Source: UBA6176 sp032119375
Lineage (GTDB): Bacteria; Verrucomicrobiota; Verrucomicrobiia; Limisphaerales; UBA9464
DNA: 64,000 nucleotides
Direction: 5' to 3'
Assembly: GCA_964430505.1 (NCBI GenBank)
Contig: CAYSGH010000011.1
Coordinates: 1 to 64,000 of the forward strand
The position numbers and the translations under genes were made by a program. Positions 41,249 through 50,400 of this stretch are shown in pieces (the first letter of the stretch is position 1; each line of letters begins with the position of its first letter). The notes beneath the pieces were generated by a model. It had not been told where the DNA came from, searched no databases, and saw nothing but the letters and a program-made list of their open reading frames with translations.

Positions 41249-42988
41249 TCAGGGCTTCTTCTCGAGCTCGGCGATGCGGGCCTCGACCTTGCGGACGATG
41301 ATCTTCTGGACCTGCTGGCGCTTGGGGTCGCCGCCCGCCCCCTGCGCCTGCATGGCGGCCAACATGCCCTTGAGCTGGGCGACGTCCTTCGTGTCGCGGA
41401 TGCGCCCGGCGAGCTGGCGGACCATGGGCTTTTGATCGCCCGAAAGGCCGGCGAGGTCGGGGTCCTCGTCGGAGGCTCCCTTGCCCGCCTTGCGGGTGTA
41501 GCGGGCGACGGCTCGGTTCTCCGGGGTGAAGTACTTGCGGACGACGCGTTGGACGTCGGCGGCGGTGACGGCCTGGAACTTCGCTCCAGCATTGTTGATC
41601 TCGGACCAGTCGCCGAGGCCCTCGGCTTGGATGAGCTGGTACAGGATGCCGAAGGTGGAGGTGAGGCGCCGGTACTCGGCGGCGGCGAAGTTGTTCTTCA
41701 CCTTCTGGAGTTCCTCGGCGGGGACGGGTTCCTGGGCGAGCTTGTCGAGCTCGGCGTAGAGGGCCTTCTCGACGTCTTCGAGGGATTGGCCGTCGCGGAC
41801 CTCGGCAGAGAGGTCGAAGAAGCCGGCCCATTTCTTGGCGGCATGGAACGCGCTCGCATCGGTGGCGACCTTGCTGCCGAGGACGAGGCCCTTGTACAGG
41901 CGTCCGGTGCGACCGTTGAGGAGCTGCTCCAGCACTTCGAGGGCGTAGGAATCCTTGTGGCCGAAGGCGACGGTGCGCCACATGGCATCGACCTGCGGGT
42001 TGGTCTCGGCCTCGGCGTTGTAGCGCTTCTCGGCGATGGACTGGATTTCGAGCGTGGTGACCTCGGGCGGGGGCTGGGAGCCCTTGGGGATGCGCCCGAA
42101 GTAGCGGGCAACCATGGCCTCGGCGTCGGCGGGCTTGAAGTCGCCGACGAGGAGGAGGGTGATGTTCTGGGGCTGGTAAAAGAGCGAGTAGAACTCGTCG
42201 GCCTGGCGCTTGGTGATGGCGGGGATGTCGCTGGGCCAGCCGATGACGGGCCAATGGTACGGGTGGGCATCCCAGAACATGGCGTTGAACTGCTCGTAGA
42301 ACTTGCCCGTGGGGGTGGACTCCGTGCGCATGCGACGCTCCTCGAAGACGACGTCGCGCTCGGCGTAGAACTCGCGGAAGACGGGGCGGAGGAGCCGCTC
42401 GCTTTCCATCCAGCACCACAGCTCCAGCTTGTTGGAGGGCACCTCGATGAAGTAGCCGGTCATGTCCTCCGTGGTGAAGGCGTTCATCTTGGTCGCCCCG
42501 GCCGTGGTGTAGATGCGGTCGAACTCGTTCTTCACGAGGAGCCCGCGTTGTTCCTCGACGAGCTTCTTGAATTGCTCCTCGAGCTCCCGGTAGCGCTCCG
42601 TGCGCGCCTCGGGTCGCGTGATGTCCTCCACGTCGCCCCGGCGCAGCGCGGCGCGCATCTTCGCCTCCTCCGCGCGCATGCCGTCGCGCAGCCGTTCCTG
42701 CTCGGCGATGATGGCGAGGTCCCGGGCGGCGTCCTTGGTCCCGAGGGTAGGCGTCCCCTTGAACATCATGTGCTCGAAGAGGTGGGCGATGCCCGTGATG
42801 CCGGGGCGCTCGTTGGCGGAGCCCACATGGGCCACCCAACCGCCCGCGATGCGCGGCTCGTCGTGGCGCTCGACCAAGAGGAGCTTGAATCCATTGGGGA
42901 GCGTCCTCTCGACGACCGGGATTTTTTGCGCCCAAGCCGCGCCAGCCGCCATCGCCACGCACGCCCAAGCCCGAAGAAAGCGCTTCAT
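41249..42988 (-). CDS. M16 family zinc peptidase, active subunit
   Basis: 579 residues. Signal peptide (VAMAAGAAWA), then the inverted zinc motif H69-L-F-E72-H73 in GIAHLFEHMMFKGT and a later Glu in WMESERL as the third ligand. Further M16 blocks: RDVVFEERRMRTES, PYHWPVIGWPSDI, ITLLLVGDFKPADAEAM and the C-domain. An inserted, charged helical region (about 95-140) separates the zinc motif from the third ligand. Secreted or periplasmic; expected to cut peptides in a closed chamber together with the next gene product. Confidence 0.93.
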   Translation of the reverse strand: MKRFLRAWACVAMAAGAAWAQKIPVVERTLPNGFKLLLVERHDEPRIAGGWVAHVGSANERPGITGIAHLFEHMMFKGTPTLGTKDAARDLAIIAEQERLRDGMRAEEAKMRAALRRGDVEDITRPEARTERYRELEEQFKKLVEEQRGLLVKNEFDRIYTTAGATKMNAFTTEDMTGYFIEVPSNKLELWCWMESERLLRPVFREFYAERDVVFEERRMRTESTPTGKFYEQFNAMFWDAHPYHWPVIGWPSDIPAITKRQADEFYSLFYQPQNITLLLVGDFKPADAEAMVARYFGRIPKGSQPPPEVTTLEIQSIAEKRYNAEAETNPQVDAMWRTVAFGHKDSYALEVLEQLLNGRTGRLYKGLVLGSKVATDASAFHAAKKWAGFFDLSAEVRDGQSLEDVEKALYAELDKLAQEPVPAEELQKVKNNFAAAEYRRLTSTFGILYQLIQAEGLGDWSEINNAGAKFQAVTAADVQRVVRKYFTPENRAVARYTRKAGKGASDEDPDLAGLSGDQKPMVRQLAGRIRDTKDVAQLKGMLAAMQAQGAGGDPKRQQVQKIIVRKVEARIAELEKKP

Positions 42989-43267
42989 ATCGTGGCCGCC
43001 AAGGAACCACCGACCCGCCCGCCGGTCAATGAGCGCCCCGCGTGCACGGCCGGCGATGGCCCGGCCGCGGCCGCGCGACCATTCCATCCAGCGGTTCCGC
43101 GTCCTTCCAGCGTGCCCGGGCCACCCCGCGCATCGGTCCGCGGCGGCCAGGCCCCGGGGATGCCACTTGCCATTGGCGGCGACCTAACGTCCCTTCTCCA
43201 AAGGCTTGGCATGGGGCAACGGTCATTTCGGGTGAAACGAGCGCGCCCCCGCCGGGTTCTCCACTGC

Positions 43268-45103
43268 ATGAATCGTTCGCATTGTCTCTCGGCCATCCTT
43301 GCCCTGGTGGCCGCCTCCGCCTCCGCAGCCTTGCCTGTCCCGTCCCGTCTCCTGCCCAAGGACACGTTGGCCGTGTTCACCGTGCCCGATTGGTCCAAGG
43401 CATCCCAAAGCATGTCCGCTTCCGGCTCCGGCCGCTTGTGGGCCGACCCCGCCATGAAGGCTTTTCGGGACAACTTCGAGAAGAAGTTCTCCGAGAAGGT
43501 GGTGGGCACCTTGGAGAAGGACCTCGGGATCAAGGTGTCGGACTACGCCGCGCTCGCGCAGGGCCAGATGACGCTGGCCGTCGTGCAGGACGGATGGAAG
43601 GGCGATCCCGACACCGAGCCCGGCCTGGTGATCGTCCTCGATGCCAAGGACAAGTCCGACGAGCTCAAGGCCCGCCTCGCGGAGGTCCGTCGCAAGCTGG
43701 CCGACGCCAAGAAGCCGTTGAAGACGGAGAAGGTCCGGGACGTGGAGTTCTCCTCCATCGCGATCGACATGCCCAAGGACGAGGACGAGGAGGAGGACGA
43801 CAAGAAGCCGGGTGCGGCGGCTGACGCCAAGCCCAACCAGGAAACCATCTACTTTGGGCAGCTCGACTCCGCCCTGGTCGTCGCCAGCTCCACCAAGACC
43901 CTCGAGAAGGTCGTCGCGCGCGTCAGCGGCGGCACGTCCGAAAGCCTCGCGGAGGAACCCGCCTTCCAAGCCAGCGAGGCCGCGTGGTTCCGCAACGCCG
44001 CCGCCTTTGGATGGATTCACTTCGTCCCCATGTACAAGGCCATCTCCCAGGCGGCGGCCGGCGCGGAGGGGGCCGACGCCATGGGCGTGGATCCCAAGGC
44101 CGCCCTCAAGGCGGTGGGTCTCGAAGGCCTCAAGACCGTGGCCATGGCATGGACGCCCGGGGCTGACGGCGACGGCGGCGCGCTGAGCTTCTCCGTCCCG
44201 GAGTCGCAGCGCGTGGGCTTGTTCAAGATGCTGGCGGCGTCCAGCAAGGATTCCGGGCCGTTGCCCTTCATCCCGGCCGACGCCGTGAAGTTCCAGCGGT
44301 GGCGCCTCGACGGCCAGAGGATGTGGGCCACGCTTGAGGAAACCCTCGCCGCCGTCTCGCCCCAGTTGAACGGCTTCGTCCAGCTCATGGTCGCCCAGGT
44401 CGGCAAGGACAAGGACCCCAACTTCGACCTCAAGAAGAACGTCCTCGGCAACCTGGGCGACGACATCATCTCCTACGGCAAGGCTCCCGCAGGGTCGTCC
44501 ATGGAGGACCTCGCCAACCCGCCTTCCGTCATGCTCCTCGCCTCGCCCAGCCCCGACAACCTCACCGGCGGCGTCAAGATGGCGGCCGGCGCCCTGGGGG
44601 CCATCGGTGGCGGCGGTGGCGGCGGCGACGACAGCAAGGACCGCGAGTTCAACGGGAAGAAGATCCGGTCCATGCGCACCCCGGCAGGCCCCGGCGGCAA
44701 GGGCGGCAAGATGGAGATGGCCTCCGCCTCGGGCTACGCCGTCTTCAGCTCCACGCCCTCCCTGATCGAGGAAGTCATCCGGTCCTCGGAGTCCCCCGCC
44801 AAGTCCCTGCGCGACGACCCCGCCATCACCCGCGCCGCCGAGAAGGTCGGCGGCTTCGGCACCGGCGTCTTCGGGTACGAGAACCAACGCGAGACCATGC
44901 GCTCCCAGTGGGAATTCCTTCGCACCGGAGGCCTCGCCAACCTCATGGGCGACGGTGGCACGGCCGACTGGGCGCAGATGTTCGACTTCAAGCTCCTACC
45001 CGACTACGCGAAGATCTCGAAGCACTTCGGGATTGCCGTGTTCTCCGGCGTGACGGATGGCCAAGGGATGCACTTCCGCTTCTACGGGCCCAACCAGCGC
45101 TAG
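43268..45103 (+). CDS. Exported protein of unknown function (611 residues)
   Basis: The signal peptide ILALVAASASAA follows MNRSHCLS (ATG at 43268). The first half has mixed alpha/beta content and a DEDEEEDDKK acidic patch near 170-185; the second half has a Gly8 run (residues about 440-450) before a charged loop, then repeated alpha/beta units ending in GMHFRFYGPNQR. Overall it recalls DUF3352-like exported proteins, but I do not recognise it firmly. It is divergent from the M16 pair (gap 279 nt), so both may be controlled from the same intergenic region. A strong rho-independent terminator follows. Confidence 0.8.
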   Translation: MNRSHCLSAILALVAASASAALPVPSRLLPKDTLAVFTVPDWSKASQSMSASGSGRLWADPAMKAFRDNFEKKFSEKVVGTLEKDLGIKVSDYAALAQGQMTLAVVQDGWKGDPDTEPGLVIVLDAKDKSDELKARLAEVRRKLADAKKPLKTEKVRDVEFSSIAIDMPKDEDEEEDDKKPGAAADAKPNQETIYFGQLDSALVVASSTKTLEKVVARVSGGTSESLAEEPAFQASEAAWFRNAAAFGWIHFVPMYKAISQAAAGAEGADAMGVDPKAALKAVGLEGLKTVAMAWTPGADGDGGALSFSVPESQRVGLFKMLAASSKDSGPLPFIPADAVKFQRWRLDGQRMWATLEETLAAVSPQLNGFVQLMVAQVGKDKDPNFDLKKNVLGNLGDDIISYGKAPAGSSMEDLANPPSVMLLASPSPDNLTGGVKMAAGALGAIGGGGGGGDDSKDREFNGKKIRSMRTPAGPGGKGGKMEMASASGYAVFSSTPSLIEEVIRSSESPAKSLRDDPAITRAAEKVGGFGTGVFGYENQRETMRSQWEFLRTGGLANLMGDGGTADWAQMFDFKLLPDYAKISKHFGIAVFSGVTDGQGMHFRFYGPNQR

Positions 45104-45120
45104 CTCGCCCCGACGAAACG

Positions 45121-45159
45121 CCCCGGGCATGGCGCCAGCCGCTATCCCCGGGGTTTTTT
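45121..45159 (+). terminator. Rho-independent terminator
   Basis: CCCCGGG (45121-45127), an 18-nt loop region with minor pairing, CCCGGGG within 45146-45153 and TTTTTT (45154-45159), 17 nt after the stop of the 611-residue gene. Confidence 0.75.
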
Positions 45160-45538
45160 CGTGTCCGGAACCATCCTGGTTTCCGGGCATGAGAAAGGCC
45201 GGGGCTTGCCCCCATTCCGTCCGTGCGACGAGGCACTGTTCCTCTTGCCTGAACGAGCGCGTTGCCGTGGCGTCGCCAGCAGGTGACGGGTGGTTGCCGG
45301 GCAAGCCCCGGCCGGTGTTGAAGTGGATTCGCCGCAGGAGCCATGCGGCGAACCCGACCCTGTGACCAAACGTGGCTCCGTTTCCGGGCTACGCCCGGCC
45401 CATGGGCCGGTTACAGGACCGGTTGCGACGATTTTTTGGGGACGTCGTGGGCCATCGGCCTCCCCGGCGCGCCGGTGCGCGGGCTTCGGTCAACCCTTGG
45501 ATTGCCGCTGCCCGGGCCATGGTGGAATCTCACGTCCC
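45160..45538. other. 379-nt intergenic region with a long-range inverted repeat
   Basis: No protein gene is supported. It holds a perfect 15-bp inverted repeat, GGCCGGGGCTTGCCC (45197-45211) and its complement (45299-45313), spaced by 87 nt, that could close a large hairpin. It lies after a terminator and upstream of the MBL hydrolase gene, so a leader structure or a small RNA is possible. Confidence 0.45.
45197..45313. repeat. 15-bp perfect inverted repeat, 87-nt spacer
   Basis: Arms at 45197-45211 and 45299-45313 match over 15 bp, GC-rich; the flanks do not extend the match. Confidence 0.8.
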
Positions 45539-46330
45539 ATGCCGGTGCAGTTCACCATCCTGGCCAGTGGAAGCAGCGGAAACTGCGCCTATCTCGAATG
45601 CGGCGAGACGCGGATCCTCATCGACGCCGGCCTCAGCGCCCTCCAGATCCGCAGGCGCCTCGCCTCCATCGGGCGCGCGCCGGAGTCCCTCTCGGCGGTC
45701 CTCGTCACCCATGAGCACGGCGACCACATCTGCGGCCTCGGCGTCCTGTGCGAGAAGCTCGGCATCCCCATCTACGCCAACCGCCTCACCGCCGACGCCG
45801 CAGGCCGCACCCTCGAGCGGAAGCTCGCATGGCGCATCTTCGAGACGGGAGCCGCCTTCGACATCGGCAACTTTGGCGTCCAGTCCTTCTCCGTCCCGCA
45901 TGACGCCATGGATCCCGTCGGGTTCGCCCTCACGGCCGCCGGGCGACGCATCGGGTTCCTGACGGACCTCGGCCATGTCACCCAGCTCATTCTGGAACGC
46001 GTGCGCCGATCGGAGGTTCTCGTCCTCGAGGCCAACCATGACCTTCACCTGCTCCAGGAGGACACGCGCCGACCGTGGAGCACCAAGCAACGCATCCTCA
46101 GCCGCCACGGCCACCTCTCCAACCACGCCGCCGCCAATGTCGCCGCCGAGCTGGCGCCCCACGGCCTCTCGACGGTCTATCTCGGGCACCTCAGCCGCGA
46201 CTGCAACCGCCCCGAGCTCGCACGGTCCATCGTCTCCGCCCGCCTCAACGAGGTCGGGGCCTCCCACGTGCGGGTCGAGGACACCTCCCAGGACGTGCCC
46301 GGCAGCACCCTCGTGCTGCCTGACGCCTGA
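45539..46330 (+). CDS. MBL-fold metallo-hydrolase (WalJ/YycJ-like)
   Basis: 263 residues. FTILASGSSGNCAYLECGETRILIDAGLS and the zinc motif THEHGDHICGL, a later PHDAMDPVGF, FLTDLGH and LEANHDLHLL are typical of the YycJ/WalJ group, which in Gram-positives acts in DNA and cell-wall related coordination and has exonuclease-like activity; the role in this phylum is not known. HLSNHAAANV and YLGHLSRDCNRPELA are group-specific. The start ATG at 45539 is chosen over the upstream open frame, which has no family similarity. Confidence 0.9.
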   Translation: MPVQFTILASGSSGNCAYLECGETRILIDAGLSALQIRRRLASIGRAPESLSAVLVTHEHGDHICGLGVLCEKLGIPIYANRLTADAAGRTLERKLAWRIFETGAAFDIGNFGVQSFSVPHDAMDPVGFALTAAGRRIGFLTDLGHVTQLILERVRRSEVLVLEANHDLHLLQEDTRRPWSTKQRILSRHGHLSNHAAANVAAELAPHGLSTVYLGHLSRDCNRPELARSIVSARLNEVGASHVRVEDTSQDVPGSTLVLPDA

Positions 46331-46351
46331 CCGTTCCCCGCCCTCCGTCCA

Positions 46352-46395
46352 CCGATCCTCGCTCCCCGATCCTCGCTCCCCGCCTCCCGCCTCCC
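46352..46395. repeat. Short tandem repeats between convergent genes
   Basis: CCGATCCTCGCTCC occurs twice in tandem (46352-46365, 46366-46379), followed by two copies of CCGCCTC; all within the 70-nt gap between convergent genes. Confidence 0.75.
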
Positions 46396-46400
46396 GTCCC

Positions 46401-47339
46401 TCACGGCCGTGACGTCAACAAGTCACGCGCGATCCCGGGCAGCAGCCCCTCGTCCTGCGCGTGGCCTTCGGTGAAGATCACCACCACCCAACGCCCTCCG
46501 TCCGGCAACTCCACCCACGCGCAGTCATGGCGCGTCTGGCTCGTCCATCCGGCCTTCGACCAAAGCTTGGCTCCCGCGGGCAATCCGCCGGCCACGAACC
46601 CCGTCGTCTGGTCGTCGGGCCTCGGGGCCGCCTTGGGATCCCGCGCCAGCAACGCCTTCATTTCATCGCAGCGTTTCGGCGTCACCGCTTGGCCGAGGGC
46701 CACCTCCGCCATCAACCGGGCCGTCGCGTCGGTCGTCAGTTGGTTTCGCTTGGGCTCGAAGGCCCGGATGGCCTGCGTCTCCCGGCCGTAGGGACCCTCG
46801 CACCAGGGCTTCTTGTTGCAGTTGATTTCCCGATAGCCCAGGCCTGTGAAGTAGCGGTTCACGGCGTTCCGTTGGTCCTGCCACGAGCGCAGCGCGTCCG
46901 GCGTCAGCTCCGGGCCGCTCGTCGTCCCCGTCAACACGTCCAGCACGTAGTGCGTCGCCTCGTTCGACGAGTCCACGATCATGTCCTTCATCGCGCGCCG
47001 AAGCTCCGCCGAATCCTCGATGCGCCCGTCCTCCAGCCAACGGTGCGCTGCCACCAGGTAGAACAACTTGACCACGCTCGCCGGGTAGATGGGCTGGTCG
47101 CCCCGGTGCGCCGCCCATCGCGGTGCCCCGGGCCGGGAGATGTCCATCAACGTGACCGCGACCTGGGCTGGGGCGAGCGGGGTTGGGCGTGCCTGCTGGC
47201 ACGCGCGTGCGACGGCCCCGTCCACACGCCCCTGCAATGCGGCATCCACCTGTCCCTCCGCCATCCCGCCCGGACCTGCCGCCAGCGCCAGCCCGCCTGC
47301 CAGGCCCCCTCCCATTAACAGCCGCCAAACCCTCCTCAT
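46401..47339 (-). CDS. Serine hydrolase, class A beta-lactamase-like fold
   Basis: 312 residues with a signal peptide (MGGGLAGGLALAAGPGG). The SxxK motif is YPASVVKLF (S88-K91), the SxN-like motif SSNEATH (about 125-127) and the KTG-like motif SKAGWT. NKKPWCEGPYGRETQA holds a Cys pair likely to form a disulphide with INCN. The E166-type omega-loop glutamate of true beta-lactamases cannot be placed confidently, so a penicillin-binding or D-Ala peptidase role is as likely as beta-lactamase activity. The start ATG at 47339; the open frame above it adds only nine residues. Confidence 0.8.
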   Translation of the reverse strand: MRRVWRLLMGGGLAGGLALAAGPGGMAEGQVDAALQGRVDGAVARACQQARPTPLAPAQVAVTLMDISRPGAPRWAAHRGDQPIYPASVVKLFYLVAAHRWLEDGRIEDSAELRRAMKDMIVDSSNEATHYVLDVLTGTTSGPELTPDALRSWQDQRNAVNRYFTGLGYREINCNKKPWCEGPYGRETQAIRAFEPKRNQLTTDATARLMAEVALGQAVTPKRCDEMKALLARDPKAAPRPDDQTTGFVAGGLPAGAKLWSKAGWTSQTRHDCAWVELPDGGRWVVVIFTEGHAQDEGLLPGIARDLLTSRP

Positions 47340-47476
47340 GCACCCCACCCTGCCGCGACCCTGCATCCGTTGACAATCACGCCCAAGGACCGCCGCAAGG
47401 CACCTCCAGGCCCCACCGATTCGGCCCCGGGCCGTCGGCCCGGCGGGAGGAGCCGACGGCTTGGGTGCGGGATGGC

Positions 47477-50400
47477 TCAGGGAACGCGAACCCGATAGAA
47501 GCGCATCGGGGCGGCGGGTGAAGGGTCGCCGAGCTGGCGGATGCTTCCGTCGCCGGTGATGGCATCGCCCACGGCCTGCCAGCCGCCGCCGAGGAGGTCT
47601 TGGGACTCCAGCCGGTAGGACTTGCCGGGCAGCGTGCTGAAGGAGACGACCGAGCCCCCGGCGTCGGGCGCCAGAGACGTGATCGCCGGGCGCAGCGTCG
47701 AGTCGGCGCGGAACCCGAGGTTCTGGATGCGCTCGTCGAGGGCGCGCACGGAGTCGGCAGCGGTGTAGGTGCCGATGACCTGGAGGTAGTCGGCCAGGGC
47801 CTTCTGCTCGGCCCCGTCCGTGTCGAACGTCTTCTGGATCCCGGCCGGCACGAGGTGGACCACACCGGAGCCCAGCGACAGCGGGTAGTACGAGTCCCCG
47901 CCGGTGGCGAGGAAGTCGAGGGTGACCATGCGGAAGGTGCGCCCGGGGTCGCCCACGAGGATGCCGTTCTCGACGACAAGGTCGAGGGTGCCATCCGCGC
48001 GACGAGCGACGAGCGAACGGAGTCGTTGGCCCGGGTTGTTGATCCCGGTGATCACGTTGTTGTTGGTGCGGTTATAGGTCATGGCCGGGAGGGAAGTGTC
48101 GAAGGCGAACGACATGCCGGAGACCTGCGGGAACTGCCCGGGGGTGGCGGTGGCGGTGGTGGCCGCGACGGCCCACTCCATGGCGTCGCGCAACTGCTGC
48201 GCCGTAAGGGTCAGCAGCGAGAGGCCGTTGTTGAAACGGAGCGCGTTCTCGATGTCGAGCTGGCTCACCTCGCCCGCCTGCTTGCCCACGCGCGGGTTGG
48301 CCGGGGGCGGGATGAAGACGGGGGTGCTGGACCCGGCCGACGAGAGGATGCCGCCGATGCTGTCACGGATGCCGCCGCCATTCTTGAGGGAGAGGGAGGT
48401 GGCGGGGTCTGAGCGCTGGGCGCGCCAGAGGTTGGCGTCGGCGGTGAGGTTGCCGAGGTTGCTTTCCTCCGTGCGGACGGAGGCGCGCAGGCCGTTCAGA
48501 TAGACGGTGGTGCGCCCGAAGCGACGGCCGTCCTTGCCGTCGATGATCCCGCCAAGGTTGCCGACGATGTTGGTGATGGCGGGGTGTGCGGGAGCGGACC
48601 CGGTGCTGGCGACGCCCTCGGCGTCGGTGGCGTAGGCCCCGCTCCGGCCGTCGATCACCGCGACGCGGCCCTCCTCGTCAAACGAGGCGATCCATCGACC
48701 GACGTACTCGAAGTTGGCCCCGGCATTGACGACGTGGACGGGTTCGCCGGACGGGGACGTGAAGGTCGTGGGATAGTTCTCGGCGCGCGACTGGCCGGGC
48801 CGTAGGCGGTCGGATGGCTTGGCGAAGACGACGTGCGAGCCGCCGGCGATGATGAGGTCCACGTCACGAAGGCGGGTGGCGAGGGCGAACTCGTTGGCGT
48901 ACTGCTGGAGGTGGGCGAGGAGGATCACCTTGTTGCAGCCGCGGGCGAGCAGGCCGTCCACGGCGGCCTGGAGGGTTCCCACGAGGTTGGTGGAGACGGC
49001 GATGGAGCCGGGCGAGCTGATCTGGCGGAGGTCGATGGTGGTGGCGCCCACGATGCCCACGAGCTGCCCGCCGACCTGAAGCGTGCAGGAGCGGGCGACC
49101 TTGTTCGTGCCCAGGCGGGCGTCCTGTGCGTCGGCCGTGATCAGGCCGCGCGTGTTCGAGTCCGCGTTGAAGTCGAGGTTGGCGCTCAGGTACGGGAACA
49201 GGGTTCCGGCGTAGCCCGCCGCCGCGTCCGCGCGGAGCATGGAGGCAAACTGCGCGGTGTTGTCGTCGAACTCATGGTTGCCCGCCGCCGATGCCTGGAT
49301 GCCGAGGGCGTTGAGGATGGCGATGTCGGCGCGGCCCTTGACCCCGTTGTAGGGCGCGGCGGGGTCGGCGCTGGCGGTGAAGAACGGGCCCGGGATGTAG
49401 TTGTCGCCCGAGCTGAGGACGAGCGTGTTGGTGGGGAAGTCGGCCCGGAGCGCGTTCAGCACGCGCGAGAAGCCCACCGCGTCGTCGAGCGCCGGGATGC
49501 CGGCCTCGAAGTCCGAGGCGTGCAGGATCTGCAGGGACATCGGGGCGGAAGTGGCGCGAAGCACGCTGAAGGAAACGGGGGCGGAGGTCGTGGAGAGGCC
49601 GAGGTTGTCGGTGGCGACGGCGACCAGTTGGTGCGGCCCGACGCCCACGAACGGAAGGGTCACGCCGAATGGGGCATTGGTGCTCGAGGAAGCGGCCACG
49701 CCATCGAGGCGGTACTGGACCTGGACGACGAAGCCGTCGGCGTCGGAGGGCGCGACGGCGACGGCGACGTTGGCCGGGGCGCGGAGGGAGGCCCCGGCGG
49801 CGGGGGCGGTGACGGCGACCTGCGGGGGCTGGTTCGATGCGGTGACTTGCAGCGAGCGGGTGGCCTCGGCCGTGAGCCCGTCGTTGTCCGTGACGCGCAC
49901 GACGTACACGTGCTGCCCCGGGGCCGGGTTGGAAATCGTGACGCGGAACGGGAAACCCGTGGCGATGCCCACCGGCACGCCGTCCTCAAGGAACTCGGCC
50001 TTCACGACGCGGCCATCGTCGTCGTACACGCTCGCGCCCAGCGTCAGGGGGCCGGACGCGTAGAGGTCAGTGGCGGGCGACGTCCATGCCACGGAGGGCG
50101 CCGAAAGCGCGGGCGCGGGCGTGCCGACGCCCGGCAGGGTGACGTGGTAGGCGAGGAGCATGTTGTCCACGGGGACATCGTTGGTGCCCACGGCGACGCC
50201 GTTGTGGAAGACGACCTGGGACTTGAAGTCGTTGTCGTTGCCGACAAGCAGGAGGTAGTCGTCGGGGCGCGCGGGGTCCTTGAGCGGCACGAGGCCAAGT
50301 GCCTCCCATTTCTCGGAGATCGTGTTGGCGTCCTGGTTGGTGCTGACGTTGAGGCCGAAGCGCGCGAGGTCGGCGGGATCGATGAGGTCGATGAGGTCCT

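Noticed and set aside
39533..43267. Upstream two thirds of a 1856-codon plus-strand frame
   Set aside because: It is antisense to both M16 genes; only the part from the ATG at 43268, with signal peptide, is a gene.
46401..47339. Calling the serine hydrolase a beta-lactamase resistance gene
   Set aside because: The SxxK and KAG motifs fit but the omega-loop glutamate could not be placed; peptidase or D,D-carboxypeptidase roles fit equally.
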